Notes: a model not told the origin generated them from the sequence alone. 64,000 nucleotides of DNA from Candidatus Sulfotelmatobacter sp. (GCA_030041475.1 JASHNU010000004.1:1-64000); one strand, 5' to 3'; counted from the first letter of the stretch, positions 24,652 through 33,975 are shown. Made by a program: numbers and translations.

Positions 24652-25770
24652 ATGCTTCTGAATCTCACTATCCTCGCCGGCGACGGCATTGGCCCGGAAG
24701 TGACCGAGCAGGCGGTGCTGGTTTTGCAGGCCGCCGCCGACGCCTTCGGCCATCAGATTCAACTGCAACGTAAACCCATTGGCGGTGCGGCGCTCACCGC
24801 GGCGAACGATCCCCTGCCCGCCGACACGGTGCAGGCTTGCCTTGCTTCCGGGGCAGTCTTGTTGGGAGCGGTAGGAAATCCGGCGTTCGACCAAAATCCC
24901 GGCCACCTTCGTCCCGAGGCGGGCTTGCTGCGTCTGCGGCGCGAGCTGGGAGCGTATGCCAATCTGCGCCCTGCAGTTTTCTTTCCCGCGCTCGAAGACT
25001 GTTCTCCGCTGCGGCCGGAGGTCGTGCGCGGGACCGACATCATGATCGTGCGCGAGTTGCTGGGTGGCGCGTATTTCGGACAGCCCAGGTCGATTTCTGC
25101 AACTTCGGAACCGGGTGGCCGCGTTGCTGTCAATACGATGCGATATAGCGAGGCGGAGATCGAGCGCATTGCGCGCGTGGCGTTTGAGCTGGCGATGAAG
25201 CGGAGGCACAAAGTGTTGTCCGTGGACAAGGCCAACGTTCTCGAGTGCTCGCGGTTGTGGCGGGAAGTGGTAACTCGCATCGGCAAGGAGTATCCGGGCG
25301 TGAAGCTCGGTCATCAGTACGTGGATTCGGCGGCGATGCTGCTGGTGCAGCGGCCCACCGAATTTGACGTTGTGCTCACGGAAAACATGTTCGGCGACAT
25401 TCTTTCCGATCAGGCGGGCGGAGTGGTGGGATCGCTCGGGCTGCTGGCTTCGGCAAGCATCGGCGGGCCAGTGGGATTGTATGAACCAGTGCACGGCTCG
25501 GCGCCCGACATCGCAGGTAAGGGTATTGCGAATCCCCTGGGAGCAATTCTGTCGGGAGCGATGCTTCTGCGCCACTCGTTTCATCTGGAGGCGGAGGCGG
25601 CGTGCGTGGAGAGCGCGGTTTCGACTGTGTTGTCGCAGGGTGCCCGCACGGCGGATTTAGCGGGCAAAACTCACTCTGCGATTTCAACCGAGGAGATGGG
25701 ACGGCGAGTGGTGGAGGCGGTCAGGGCGTCGGCAGGAACGGTGACGACTCGGACGGAAAAAACGGCGTGA
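24652..25770 (+). CDS. leuB: 3-isopropylmalate dehydrogenase
   Basis: A 372-residue NAD-dependent decarboxylating dehydrogenase for the third step of leucine synthesis. [13 protein letters not shown] opens the protein; [50 protein letters not shown] and [20 protein letters not shown] are the substrate and cofactor motifs of LeuB. GAGGAG lies about 11 nt upstream of ATG. It follows leuA but a terminator lies between, so it may have its own promoter. leuC and leuD are not in the window. Confidence 0.95.
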   Translation: MLLNLTILAGDGIGPEVTEQAVLVLQAAADAFGHQIQLQRKPIGGAALTAANDPLPADTVQACLASGAVLLGAVGNPAFDQNPGHLRPEAGLLRLRRELGAYANLRPAVFFPALEDCSPLRPEVVRGTDIMIVRELLGGAYFGQPRSISATSEPGGRVAVNTMRYSEAEIERIARVAFELAMKRRHKVLSVDKANVLECSRLWREVVTRIGKEYPGVKLGHQYVDSAAMLLVQRPTEFDVVLTENMFGDILSDQAGGVVGSLGLLASASIGGPVGLYEPVHGSAPDIAGKGIANPLGAILSGAMLLRHSFHLEAEAACVESAVSTVLSQGARTADLAGKTHSAISTEEMGRRVVEAVRASAGTVTTRTEKTA

Positions 25771-25777
25771 GCTTGAT

Positions 25778-25812
25778 CCCACCCTAGCCGCAAAGGGCGC
25801 GGCTAGGATGGG
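25778..25812. repeat. CCACCCTAGCCGC hairpin repeat, copy 1
   Basis: CCTAGCCGC (25783-25791) pairs with GCGGCTAGG (25799-25807); flanking CCCA and TGGG extend the stem past one mismatch. The same element is at 31955-31990, and decayed versions are near 4945 and 16954. Both intact copies lie between two converging 3' ends, so a bidirectional termination role is plausible. Confidence 0.7.
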
Positions 25813-25827
25813 GCACCCATCATCAGA

Positions 25828-26169
25828 TCAGAAGTCCGCCGCCGCGGCGGCTGCGGTGGGATGCAGGGGAACCAGCTTATTCACACTGGACACCAACAGG
25901 ACTTGCTGGATATGACCTGTGGCGCCGGCCAGGCGCAGTTGGCCTCCCGACTTTTTCATCTGGCCGGCTGACATCACGAGAATACCGACGCCAGTGCTGT
26001 CGATGCGGGTCACGCCGCTGAGGTCGAAGATGACTTTTTTCTGCTGCTCGCGAATCAGATCGTCGGTGGCTGACTCCAGCTGCCTGGATTCCCGCCCCAG
26101 GATAAGCTTTCCGGCAATTTCCAGAACCACAATGTCGGGGTCCAGCCGCTTGGTTTGAATCTCCAGCAT
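25828..26169 (-). CDS. STAS-domain anti-sigma-factor antagonist
   Basis: A 113-residue SpoIIAA/RsbV-like protein. IVVLEIAGKLILGRESRQLES and VIFDLSGVTRIDSTGVGILVMS carry the DSTGVG motif with the serine that a partner kinase would phosphorylate. Such proteins release sigma factors by binding the anti-sigma factor. No anti-sigma gene is adjacent. It is the third of three reverse-strand genes (HD-GYP, GT2, STAS) with short gaps that may form an operon. It contrasts with the STAS protein at 21533, which lacks the serine. Confidence 0.85.
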   Translation of the reverse strand: MLEIQTKRLDPDIVVLEIAGKLILGRESRQLESATDDLIREQQKKVIFDLSGVTRIDSTGVGILVMSAGQMKKSGGQLRLAGATGHIQQVLLVSSVNKLVPLHPTAAAAAADF

Positions 26170-26261
26170 GGTTCGCGCTCTTCGCCGAGAGGTGCGAGAC
26201 TTTCGAGCGAACTAATTCGCCCAAGATACACCAAGGTGGGACAAAGTCAAAACGGAGAGCG

Positions 26262-27026
26262 TCAGATTTTTCCGGACTTGAGCGCGGGAACGGTCGAATC
26301 CCCGTTGTATTTTCCGGTGATGTCGTACCAGCGGATGCGAAGCATCTCCAGGAACATGCGGGAGCCGTCGATGAGCGGGTGAATGCGCGTGCCGCCGCTG
26401 TGTCCCCAGGCGACGGGAACTTCCTTCACCTGAAAGCCGAATTTCTGCGCGAGGAAGAGGATTTCAGGATCGAATCCCCAGCGCTCAATTTTCTGCAGGG
26501 GAAAGATTACCTGCACAGCGGGCTCTTTGAAGGCTTTGAAGCCGCACTGCGTGTCTTTGAAGCGCAGACCCAGCGTGATGCGGAGCAGCAAGTTGAAGAT
26601 GCGTCCGAAGAGTTGGCGGTAGAGCGGCTGGCGCTGGGTTTGCGTTTCGGCGCGCAGCCAGCGGGAACCGATGGCGATGTCGGCGCCGTCGTCGAGCGCG
26701 TGCAGCAGCTTTGGAGCTTCGTCAATCGGCGATGAAAGATCGGCGTCACTGAAAAAAACGATGAGGCCGCTGGCATGGAGCATGCCGTTGCGCACGCTAT
26801 AACCCTTGCCGCGATTGCCGGGATTCTCAACCAGTCGCAGTGCAGGATCTTTCGCCGCGAAATTGCGGACAATCTCTGCGGTGTTGTCGCGGGAGCCATC
26901 GTTGACCACGATGACCTCGGCGTCCCAGCCCTGCGCGCGCACGTAGGCGAGAACCTTTTCAAGCGTCGCGCCCAGGCGTGCGCCTTCATTGTAGGCCGGA
27001 ATGACGATGCTGTAAGTAGGCGGCAA
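26262..27026 (-). CDS. Family 2 glycosyltransferase, dolichyl-phosphate sugar synthase-like
   Basis: A 254-residue GT-A protein. YSIVIPAYNEGARLGATLEKVL, VNDGSRDNTAEIV, NRGKGYSVRNGM, FFSDADLSSP and FKDTQCGFKAF are the motifs of polyprenyl-phosphate glucosyl/mannosyltransferases. Such enzymes attach a sugar to undecaprenyl phosphate at the inner membrane. No membrane segment is obvious. The start codon is TTG at 27026: an in-frame stop lies shortly upstream, and later starts would remove the first strand of the fold. It lies 74 nt after the HD-GYP gene. Confidence 0.85.
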   Translation of the reverse strand: MPPTYSIVIPAYNEGARLGATLEKVLAYVRAQGWDAEVIVVNDGSRDNTAEIVRNFAAKDPALRLVENPGNRGKGYSVRNGMLHASGLIVFFSDADLSSPIDEAPKLLHALDDGADIAIGSRWLRAETQTQRQPLYRQLFGRIFNLLLRITLGLRFKDTQCGFKAFKEPAVQVIFPLQKIERWGFDPEILFLAQKFGFQVKEVPVAWGHSGGTRIHPLIDGSRMFLEMLRIRWYDITGKYNGDSTVPALKSGKI

Positions 27027-27100
27027 GATTCTAAGTCATCAGTACTCAGTGATTGTACCGGGAGGAAGCGAGGTTCGCTCAACGGACGACGCGGAAACGC

Positions 27101-28084
27101 TTACGCCACCTGGCGCTTCTGCTCGAGCATGGAGAAGTATTCCGCCACCAGTTCGGCATCCCACAGGCCGCGCCGGGCTTCTTCCCGCATGGTTTCCGAG
27201 GCCTGCTCGTGGGTGAGCGGCGCTTTGTAGGAGCGGGCGGTGCGCAGGGCATCGTAGACGTCGACGACCTGAAGAACTCTTGGCAGCGCGGGAATTTCTG
27301 AACCGCGCAGTCCGTCGGGATAGCCCGAGCCGTCAGTGTGCTCGTGATGGTGGCGGATGATGGGCAGCACCAGGCGCAGCGAGCGCAACGGCCGACAAAT
27401 ATTTTCGCCGGTGATGGGATGTTGTTTCATGATCGCCCATTCCGCGGGCGTAAGGTCGCTGCCTTTTTTCAGGATCTCATCGGGCACGGCGATCTTGCCC
27501 AGATCGTGCAGGTATCCGCCGCGTTTCAAGGCGAGGATGGAATCTTCGTCCATGCCGAGGTGATGGCCCAAGTCCGCGGCGCGGACGGAAAGACGCTCGC
27601 AATGGCCCTCGGTATAAGGATCGCGGCCTTCGACGATCAGCCCGAGCGTACATAGGACCGAATCGGCCGTTTCCAGTTCGTCGGTAAATTCTTTCAGCCG
27701 CAGCAGCGATCGGACGCGGGCGATCAACTCCTCGGCGAGCACGGGTTTGTTCAGAAAGTCATCCGCGCCGGCGTCGATGCCGCGGACCTTGTCGCTGCTG
27801 TCGCTGAGTCCGGTGATCAGTACGAATGGGATGAGGCGCGTCGCAGGATTTTCCTTGAGCGAGCGGCAGAAATCGTAGCCCGATTTACCGGGCATCATCA
27901 CGTCGGACAAGATCAGATCGGGTGCCTGGCGGCGCACCTCGGCTTCGGCCTGCTCGGCGTTGGCCGCAGTGATGACGTCGTATCCACGGATGGTGAGCAA
28001 TTGGCTCATCAGGCCGGCGATCGAGGGCTGGTCGTCTACGACCAGAATCCGCGGGGCGCGGCGTCTTGGGAGAAGATCACCCAT
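27101..28084 (-). CDS. Response regulator with HD-GYP phosphodiesterase domain
   Basis: A 327-residue two-domain protein. The receiver (about 10-130) has the acidic pair VVDDQ, the phospho-acceptor in LILSDVMMPGKSGYD and the Lys in NKPV. The HD-GYP domain (about 145-320) has YLHDLGKIAVPDEIL and HHEHTDGSGYPDGLRG. HD-GYP proteins degrade cyclic di-GMP, so phosphorylation may control its level. Start 28084 is chosen because it begins just before the receiver; in-frame ATG 28168 would add a low-complexity leader with no ribosome-binding site. Cognate kinase not seen. Two PilZ-like proteins (2263, 2944) are possible readers of the same messenger. Confidence 0.9.
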   Translation of the reverse strand: MGDLLPRRRAPRILVVDDQPSIAGLMSQLLTIRGYDVITAANAEQAEAEVRRQAPDLILSDVMMPGKSGYDFCRSLKENPATRLIPFVLITGLSDSSDKVRGIDAGADDFLNKPVLAEELIARVRSLLRLKEFTDELETADSVLCTLGLIVEGRDPYTEGHCERLSVRAADLGHHLGMDEDSILALKRGGYLHDLGKIAVPDEILKKGSDLTPAEWAIMKQHPITGENICRPLRSLRLVLPIIRHHHEHTDGSGYPDGLRGSEIPALPRVLQVVDVYDALRTARSYKAPLTHEQASETMREEARRGLWDAELVAEYFSMLEQKRQVA

Positions 28085-28354
28085 ATCCTGATAAGAAGCT
28101 CCTTTCTGCCTCGAAGTTGTCCCTGCGGCAGGCCACAGCGACGAGGAAGAGGGAGTCGGGGCTTTCATGGCGGAGTCTCGAATCAGTTTCTTTGATTCTA
28201 CCGCCATTCTGGGACTCGCGCCGCGACTGCACCAGCTTTTTTGGAACGTTAGCACCAATCGTGCATCGCAGCTATTCCCACTTCGGTACTCCTGACGTTG
28301 CGGATGTGACAGAGAGCCTTGCTTCCGAGCAGTCGGCCTGTCTAGCCTTTTGTA

Positions 28355-29059
28355 ATGCGAAAGTCTGTGTCCGTCCGGCTCGTTGCCTGGAGCGTGGTTT
28401 GGCTGAGCGTTCCTTTGATGGCTTCAGGAGCGAATGCGGCGACGAAGGTTCACGTGATTGCTTTTGGCAAGTGGACCTCTGTGCAGTGGCCAGTAGAGAC
28501 AGGCGACAAAGATGCCAAGCCGCTTGTGCTCAAGATTCGGCCACTGATCGTAGACGAGCGAGTTAAAGAATATACGCTGGGCACGCCTCACGACGTCACC
28601 GACCGACTTTTTGTGGTGCGACGGGTGTTTCGCTTGAACGACAGCCTTCCCGAGGAACCAGCTCCCCATTGGCAATGGGAGCGGGGCGGATGGCTGCTGG
28701 TGGACCGCGTGACAGGGAGGGTTTCCGCCATGAATCTTCCCGAGTTCGATGTGTTCTATTCGGCGGCGAGCTGGTATCGCGACTATGTTGCTTACTGCGG
28801 AATGTCGGACGACGGAAAGAAAACTTACGCGATTGTGGCGCAGATTAGCCGACGCAAGCCGGTGCTGAAGAAGCCGCTGTCGGACGACGGTGTCAGCGGC
28901 GATGTTCCAGACTCGGCGTGCCCGGCGCCCTCGTGGCAGCGAGGCCCGATGCGAGTGAGTTTTGAGCCGCCGGGGGCCGCAAAGCAGATGTTTGCCATCC
29001 GCGGGCATGCGGTGGATCTGGTGAATGATGCGGAAGAGGAGGAAGAAGGATCGAAGTAG
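28355..29059 (+). CDS. Secreted hypothetical protein
   Basis: A 234-residue protein with a signal peptide (MRKSVSVRLVAWSVVWLSVPLMASGANAA, cut near residue 29). The mature part is a single predicted globular region containing FGKWTSVQWPVE, HWQWERGGWLLVDRVTGRV and ASWYRDYVAYCGMSDDGKKTYAIVAQI, which reads like repeats of a beta-propeller-type fold, and ends in an acidic EEEEEG tail. I do not recognise the family. Its stop codon abuts the stop of the converging EamA gene with no gap. Confidence 0.65.
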   Translation: MRKSVSVRLVAWSVVWLSVPLMASGANAATKVHVIAFGKWTSVQWPVETGDKDAKPLVLKIRPLIVDERVKEYTLGTPHDVTDRLFVVRRVFRLNDSLPEEPAPHWQWERGGWLLVDRVTGRVSAMNLPEFDVFYSAASWYRDYVAYCGMSDDGKKTYAIVAQISRRKPVLKKPLSDDGVSGDVPDSACPAPSWQRGPMRVSFEPPGAAKQMFAIRGHAVDLVNDAEEEEEGSK

Positions 29060-30010
29060 CTAGTCTCCAGCCGCTTCGACTGCGGGCAATTCCTCAGCGA
29101 CGGTTTTCTCTTTCACCTTCGCGCTGGTAACGAGAATGACCGAAAGAATCACAATCGCGCTGCCGCACAGAATGAAGCGATCCACGCGCTCATGCAGAAT
29201 CAGCCAGCCAAGGAAAACGGCCACCACGGGGTTGACGTACGCGTAGGTGGAGACTTTCGACGTGGGAACGTGCTTCAGCAGCCAGATGTACGCGGTGTAA
29301 CCGATCCAGGAACCGCAGACCACGAGATACAGAACGGCGCCCAGGCTGCGGGCAGTCCAGATGACGCGAGAGAGATCGCGATTGAGCAGCGCGAAAATGA
29401 AGTTTCCCGCTCCCGCGGCCGTTACCTGCCAGCCGGTGGCGCTGAACAAATCCATGCCTGACTGCCAGCGCTTGGAAAGCACCGATCCGAGAGCCCAGCT
29501 GAATGATCCGCCGATCAGGCTGAGAGACGCCCACAACTCATGACGGCCAAGCGAGCCTTCCTGCAGCTGCGGCCAGACGAGCACGAACAGCCCGACGATG
29601 CCGAGAGCGAGCCCGGCCTTGCCGCGGCCGGAAATGTGGTGGTCGCCGAGCAGAAGCGAATCGAGCACCAGAAACCACAATGGCGTAATGGCGATAATCA
29701 GCGCCGCCAGCCCGGTTGACACCGAAAGCTCGGCATACGAGAGCGTGAGGTTGCCCCCCATGAGCAGCAGTAGGCCTACGATCGCCGACAGGGCGATCTG
29801 CCGGGGGGAGTACAGAATCTTGTGGCCGGTAGCGGCGCAGACGGCCAGCATGACTACGCCCGCAATCGAGAAGCGCAATCCGCACATCAGCGCCGGCGGA
29901 ATGGTTTGCACGGCGATGTCAATGCCGAGGTAGGTCGATCCCCAGAACAGATAGACCAGCCCGAAGGCGAGAAATACCTTCCACGGTTTTGGGCGCTCGG
30001 CGGAGTGCAT
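29060..30010 (-). CDS. EamA/DMT-family exporter
   Basis: A 316-residue membrane protein with ten helices in two EamA repeats (about 10-145 and 160-295). FLAFGLVYLFWGSTYLGI at the start and YAYVNPVVAVFLGWLILHE in the second half are the family signatures; the closest known types are YedA/RhaT-like metabolite or amino-acid exporters. The substrate is unknown. It is convergent with the secreted protein gene and divergent from the aminotransferase across a 554-nt gap. Confidence 0.88.
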   Translation of the reverse strand: MHSAERPKPWKVFLAFGLVYLFWGSTYLGIDIAVQTIPPALMCGLRFSIAGVVMLAVCAATGHKILYSPRQIALSAIVGLLLLMGGNLTLSYAELSVSTGLAALIIAITPLWFLVLDSLLLGDHHISGRGKAGLALGIVGLFVLVWPQLQEGSLGRHELWASLSLIGGSFSWALGSVLSKRWQSGMDLFSATGWQVTAAGAGNFIFALLNRDLSRVIWTARSLGAVLYLVVCGSWIGYTAYIWLLKHVPTSKVSTYAYVNPVVAVFLGWLILHERVDRFILCGSAIVILSVILVTSAKVKEKTVAEELPAVEAAGD

Positions 30011-30564
30011 GGATGTCGGAGAAGAACAGGCGAAACTACACCATATCAGACGACGGTGGGGGCGGGCTGGATTCTAAAGTTCAGTGTGTATGTGGTCTCT
30101 CGGCCAATCTCCAAGCCTTCTTGGTGACCATAGGGATGCTTCGACTTCGCAGGCGGGATCGCTTTGCTTTCCTGTCTGCCACGCTCAGCATGACAGAACA
30201 AGACCATACCAACGTAACGATTTTGGGGGTTACGCGGCTCGTGGCTTCCGGCTATAATCAACTTGATGTCGACGGTGTTCGATGCTGCTGACCCACTCCA
30301 ACTCGCGTGTGCAGATCTCGCGTCCCGAATGCTGGCTGCATTGTCTTGTCTGCCCGCGGCGCTATCGCGCCAACCTGCCGTCGCGCCTTCGTCCCAACCT
30401 CTTCGGTAGCGACTAGCCTTCTTTTTTCCTCCCGATTCGCTTCAGTGCGTGCGCGCCTTTACCGGGGCTCCACGTGCTCAGGCTGCACGGAAACGTTCTT
30501 TGCCGCGAGAAGCAGGGAACGACAACCCGGCAACCGACTACTGACGGTTGCCTCGGAGGATGCC
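30011..30564. other. 554-nt intergenic region
   Basis: No gene is supported, although the aminotransferase frame stays open back to 30307; that stretch is Arg/Ser/Cys-rich and unlike protein. A GATGACA-type repeat remnant is at 30179-30199 and a TATAAT hexamer at 30253-30258. Confidence 0.5.
30230..30258 (+). promoter_or_regulatory. Possible promoter upstream of the aminotransferase
   Basis: A perfect -10 hexamer TATAAT (30253-30258) with a weak -35 (TTACGC, 30230-30235) at 17 nt. It would give a leader of about 300 nt. Confidence 0.35.
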
Positions 30565-31941
30565 ATGACTACCGGAACTATTCCTAACGACACCAAGACC
30601 GCAAAGATCCTCGGTCCCAGGATCAAGACCGCCCTGCCGGGCCCCAACGCCAAGCGTGTGCTCGAGGGCGATGAGAAATACATTTCGCCGTCCTATACCC
30701 GTTCTTACCCGATGGTGGCGAAGAGCGGACGCGGCATTGTCGTGACCGACATGGACGGTAACGAATTCTTTGATTTCTCCGCCGGCATTGCCGTGACTTC
30801 GACCGGCCATTGCCACCCAGGGGTGGTCGCTGCGATTCAGAAGCAGGCGGGCGAGCTCATTCACATGTCGGGCACAGATTTCTACTACGAGGGCATGGTG
30901 GAGCTGGCGGCGCGCCTCTCGAAGATTGCGCCCATGGCTGGCCCGCACCGGATTTACTACGGCAACTCGGGCGCGGAGGCGATTGAGTGCGCGCTGAAGC
31001 TGGCGCGTTATCACACCAAGCGGCAGAATGTGATCGCATTTTTTGGCGCGTTCCACGGACGCACCATGGGAGCGCTTTCTCTGACCGCGTCGAAGCCGCA
31101 GCAGCGACGGCGTTTCGCGCCGTTCGTGCCGGGAGTGACCCACGTGCGCTATCCCGACCTGTATCGCGGCTGCGTCGGCGGTGCGCAGGAGGCCGACAAT
31201 TTCGCGCTCGGCTGCGCCCGCTTCATCGAAGAAAAATTGTTCAAGACCACGCTGCCGCCGGAGGAAGTGGCGGCTGTCTTCGTGGAGCCGGTGCAGGGCG
31301 AGGGCGGCTATGTCATCGCGCCGAAAATTTTTATGCAGGAACTGCGATGCATCTGCGACCGCCACGGCATCATGCTCGTCGTTGACGAAGTGCAAAGCGG
31401 CGTGGGCCGCACCGGCAAGTGGTGGGCGGTGGAGCACACCGGGGTCGAGCCGGACATGGTCTGCATCGCCAAGGGTATCGCCTCGGGCATGCCGCTCGGC
31501 ATCACGATGACCCGCGCGGAAATCATGGATTGGGTGCCGGGTTCGCACGCCTCAACTTTTGGCGGAAATCCGGTTTGCATTGCCGCGGCGCTGGCCACCC
31601 TCGACGTGATCGAGAAAGAGCATTTGCTCGAGAACTCGATCAGCGTGGGCAACCACATCCTGCAACGCATGGCCGACTGGCCGAAGAAGCTCAAACTGGT
31701 GGGCGACGTGCGCGGGCGGGGGCTGATGATCGGCGTCGAGATCGTGAAGGACAAAGTGACGAAGGAATACGGCAACGCCGAGCGTGACCGCATTGTCGAG
31801 GCGGCCTTCGAGCGCGGTATCTTGTTTTTGGGCTGCGGGCCAAGCACGATTCGCATTTGCCCGCCGCTCGTAGTCACGAAGGAGCAAGCCGACGTTGCAG
31901 TGGATGTGCTCGAAGAGTGCATCAAGCAAGTCGGGGAGTAG
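30565..31941 (+). CDS. Class-III aminotransferase (acetylornithine/4-aminobutyrate type)
   Basis: A 458-residue PLP enzyme. YGNSGAEAIECALKLARYHTKR binds the PLP phosphate, FFGAFHGRTMGALSLTASK follows, the PLP-contact Asp is in LVVDEVQSGVGRTGKWW, and the Schiff-base Lys is in CIAKGIASGMPLG. The C-terminal RIVEAAFERGILFLGCGPSTIRICPPL is like archaeal and acidobacterial 4-aminobutyrate/acetylornithine/ornithine aminotransferases. CGGAGGA precedes ATG 30565. The substrate cannot be told from sequence; GabT-like activity is the best guess. It stands alone. Confidence 0.85.
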   Translation: MTTGTIPNDTKTAKILGPRIKTALPGPNAKRVLEGDEKYISPSYTRSYPMVAKSGRGIVVTDMDGNEFFDFSAGIAVTSTGHCHPGVVAAIQKQAGELIHMSGTDFYYEGMVELAARLSKIAPMAGPHRIYYGNSGAEAIECALKLARYHTKRQNVIAFFGAFHGRTMGALSLTASKPQQRRRFAPFVPGVTHVRYPDLYRGCVGGAQEADNFALGCARFIEEKLFKTTLPPEEVAAVFVEPVQGEGGYVIAPKIFMQELRCICDRHGIMLVVDEVQSGVGRTGKWWAVEHTGVEPDMVCIAKGIASGMPLGITMTRAEIMDWVPGSHASTFGGNPVCIAAALATLDVIEKEHLLENSISVGNHILQRMADWPKKLKLVGDVRGRGLMIGVEIVKDKVTKEYGNAERDRIVEAAFERGILFLGCGPSTIRICPPLVVTKEQADVAVDVLEECIKQVGE

Positions 31942-31954
31942 GTCGATCGAAATT

Positions 31955-31990
31955 CCACCCTAGCCGCCAGAAAAGCGCGGCTAGGATGGG
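31955..31990. repeat. CCACCCTAGCCGC hairpin repeat, copy 2
   Basis: CCTAGCCGC (31959-31967) pairs with GCGGCTAGG (31977-31985), again between converging genes. Compare 25778-25812. Confidence 0.7.
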
Positions 31991-32014
31991 GCACCCCGCT
32001 TTTCCTCAGCTGGC

Positions 32015-33550
32015 TTATTTGTTGACGGGCAGGCCCACGCGCTTTACCAGGTCCTGATATGCGGGCTCGTTGTGGAGGTTGTTGAATGCGTAATCAACTT
32101 TGACCTGAACGACCAGTTCGTCGTGCCGGTCGTAGGCGAGTTTCAGGAACTGGAGCGCCTCCTGGCTGTTTCCCAGCAGCGCGTCGGTTTGCGCCAAGGT
32201 GTAGGGCGACAAAGACCCGTCCTCGTAAAGGCTGGTTTCAAGCGCTCGGATGTTCTGCAACATGCCGCGGGCACCGGCCTGGGCATAGCCCTTTTCGGCG
32301 GCGTCAACCAGCCTCAGAGCAGAGCCATCCTTCAAAAGCGTCACTTCCTGCTTCCACTCCTTCAGATAGCCCGGAAAGCTCCCCTGGCGGAAATAGACTT
32401 CTTTTAGATAACGATGAGGAGAGACGAAGTCGGGATCAGCCCCTTCCACCTGCTTCAACAACGAAACCCCTTCGTCGCATCGGCCGGCTGCGCACAGCAG
32501 GTTGCCCTTATCGGCCAGGATGGCTTTTGATGCGGGCTCGAGAGTTTGTGCCCGTTCAATTTCAGCCAAGGATTCCGCGTGGCGGCCGACCATGGACAAA
32601 TATGTGGCATACCAGTGGCGGGCACAGGCATTATTGGGATTCAGCTCAATGGCACGACGGAATTCGCGTTCGGCCGCGGCGGCGTCCCAATTCCCCCAAA
32701 ACAGAGCGAAGGCCAGTGAGGCATGCGCTTCGGAAGACTGGTCATCCAGTTCGACTGCTCGTTGCGCTGCCGCCAGTGCCCGCGGATAGGCGTCGCTGGC
32801 GGGCATGATCGTGTATTCGCGCAACAGGTTATAGCAGTCGGCCAGGCCGACATATGCTGCAGCATAGTTTGGGTCGTGGACAATGGCTTGTGTGAAGTAG
32901 TCCAGAGCGCGGTTCAGGCCATCCGGCGTGCGCTTTTCCCAGTAGAATCGGCCCTTCAGATAAAACTGCTCGGCCTCGGCTCTCGCCGAGCCGCCTTTAA
33001 GCTCGGGAGAAGTAGACTTAACGGGAGGCGGTTGGGTGCTTCCTGCCTTGGCGGCGCGGTGCCCGGGCCAAATAGCCCAGACAGCCAGTGCCAAGGCTGC
33101 TGCCGGAAAGACCAGAGACCAACGCCAACGCAACTGCGGCCTTGGAGCGGCGTCGAACTGTTTCTGCGGTTCTGCCTGGACCGGAACCGGCCCGGGCTTC
33201 GGGGCGGGGGCCGGGATGTGAATCGGAGCGATCCAACGGTAGCCACGGCGCTCGACCGTCTCAATGAAGATCGGGTTATCGGCGGAGTCTCCGAGGGCGT
33301 CCCGCAAACGATTGATAGTGCTGCTGATGCTGTGGTCGAAGTCGACAAATACGCCCTCCGGCCAGAGGGCGTGCCGAAACTGCTCCCGGCTCAGGACTTC
33401 GTTGGGATGATCCAGCAGGAACCGCAACGCGCGGAACGGAAGCTCCTGAACTTTGACCTTGACTCCACCCTTGCGGAGTTCACCCAAGCGGAAATCGACT
33501 TCGAACCGTCCGAACTGGAGGACGCCGCCGTTTTGTGGGGCCGTTTGCAT
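32015..33550 (-). CDS. Transmembrane winged-helix regulator with TPR domain
   Basis: A 511-residue protein of the CadC-like layout. An OmpR-type winged helix (about 10-105: LQFGRFEVDFRLGELRKGGVKVKVQELPFRALRFLLDHPNEVLSREQF in segments, then FDHSISSTINRLRDALGD) is followed by a Pro-rich linker. One membrane helix comes next (SLVFPAAALALAVWAIWPG, about 147-165), then an extracytoplasmic region of TPR-like helices (AIVHDPNYAAAYVGLADCYN, AIELNPNNACARHWYATYL). Such proteins probably sense a periplasmic signal and bind DNA directly. An in-frame ATG at 33610 exists; 33550 has AGGA near it. The target genes are unknown. Confidence 0.82.
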   Translation of the reverse strand: MQTAPQNGGVLQFGRFEVDFRLGELRKGGVKVKVQELPFRALRFLLDHPNEVLSREQFRHALWPEGVFVDFDHSISSTINRLRDALGDSADNPIFIETVERRGYRWIAPIHIPAPAPKPGPVPVQAEPQKQFDAAPRPQLRWRWSLVFPAAALALAVWAIWPGHRAAKAGSTQPPPVKSTSPELKGGSARAEAEQFYLKGRFYWEKRTPDGLNRALDYFTQAIVHDPNYAAAYVGLADCYNLLREYTIMPASDAYPRALAAAQRAVELDDQSSEAHASLAFALFWGNWDAAAAEREFRRAIELNPNNACARHWYATYLSMVGRHAESLAEIERAQTLEPASKAILADKGNLLCAAGRCDEGVSLLKQVEGADPDFVSPHRYLKEVYFRQGSFPGYLKEWKQEVTLLKDGSALRLVDAAEKGYAQAGARGMLQNIRALETSLYEDGSLSPYTLAQTDALLGNSQEALQFLKLAYDRHDELVVQVKVDYAFNNLHNEPAYQDLVKRVGLPVNK

Positions 33551-33719
33551 GATTCCTAGTTGCTCGGATGGGAGCCTAGCATCGGCCGAGGTGGTTTGAA
33601 ATCGCCTCATGGTGCCAGTTGCACACCACTTTTGGCGGTTCGACTACCACCTTCTTCCGAGTGAGAAGGAGCTGCATCCGCCTGAGGAAAGGCCATTTAG
33701 CACGTGAACTACGTTTGCG

Positions 33720-33975
33720 GGAGAGGTGAATTGACGATTCCTTCCGGCTGGGTGGAAAGTGGATTTCGGTTACCGAAGTTTAGCTCCTTACTTCACCTCG
33801 CCTTGGTGCGGAACTTGTCGGGAGTTTCGCGACCGGAAAGTGCGGTGAAACTGCGGAGCGTGCGAGAGGGCGCGCTCCGCAGGTTCTTGGGTTCGGAGCA
33901 TGGTCGATTTTGTCTGCCACCTCCGCGGGGGAGGATGGCGACCCAGCCTACGGCTCAGTCCGTAGGCTTTTTTGT
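33720..33975 (+). ncRNA. Candidate structured non-coding RNA
   Basis: On the + strand a succession of stems ends in a terminator. GAGGTGAA (33723-33730) pairs with TTCACCTC (33792-33799) and encloses TTCGG-TTA-CCGAA (33765-33777). CTGCGGAGCG (33851-33860) pairs with CGCTCCGCAG (33873-33882). GTCtGCCACCTCC (33912-33924) pairs with GGAGGaTGGCGAC (33930-33942), with one bulge on each side. The terminator hairpin and six T residues follow. No known RNA class was recognised. The structure may instead be a cluster of intergenic repeats. Confidence 0.4.
33945..33973 (+). terminator. Rho-independent terminator in the structured region
   Basis: AGCCTACGG-CTCAGT-CCGTAGGCT, a perfect 9-bp stem, followed by a run of six T (33968-33973). 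No gene precedes it on this strand for about 2 kb, so it needs a transcript that starts within the gap. Confidence 0.8.

Noticed and set aside
30307-30564. N-terminal extension of the aminotransferase
   Set aside because: Ser/Arg/Cys-rich and unlike the family; ATG 30565 has a good CGGAGGA site.
33684-33694. GAGGAAAGGCC as RNase P RNA conserved region I
   Set aside because: RNase P RNA has GAGGAAAGTCC with an invariant bulged U; here it is G, and the other conserved blocks (for example ACAGAAACC) are missing at the right distance.
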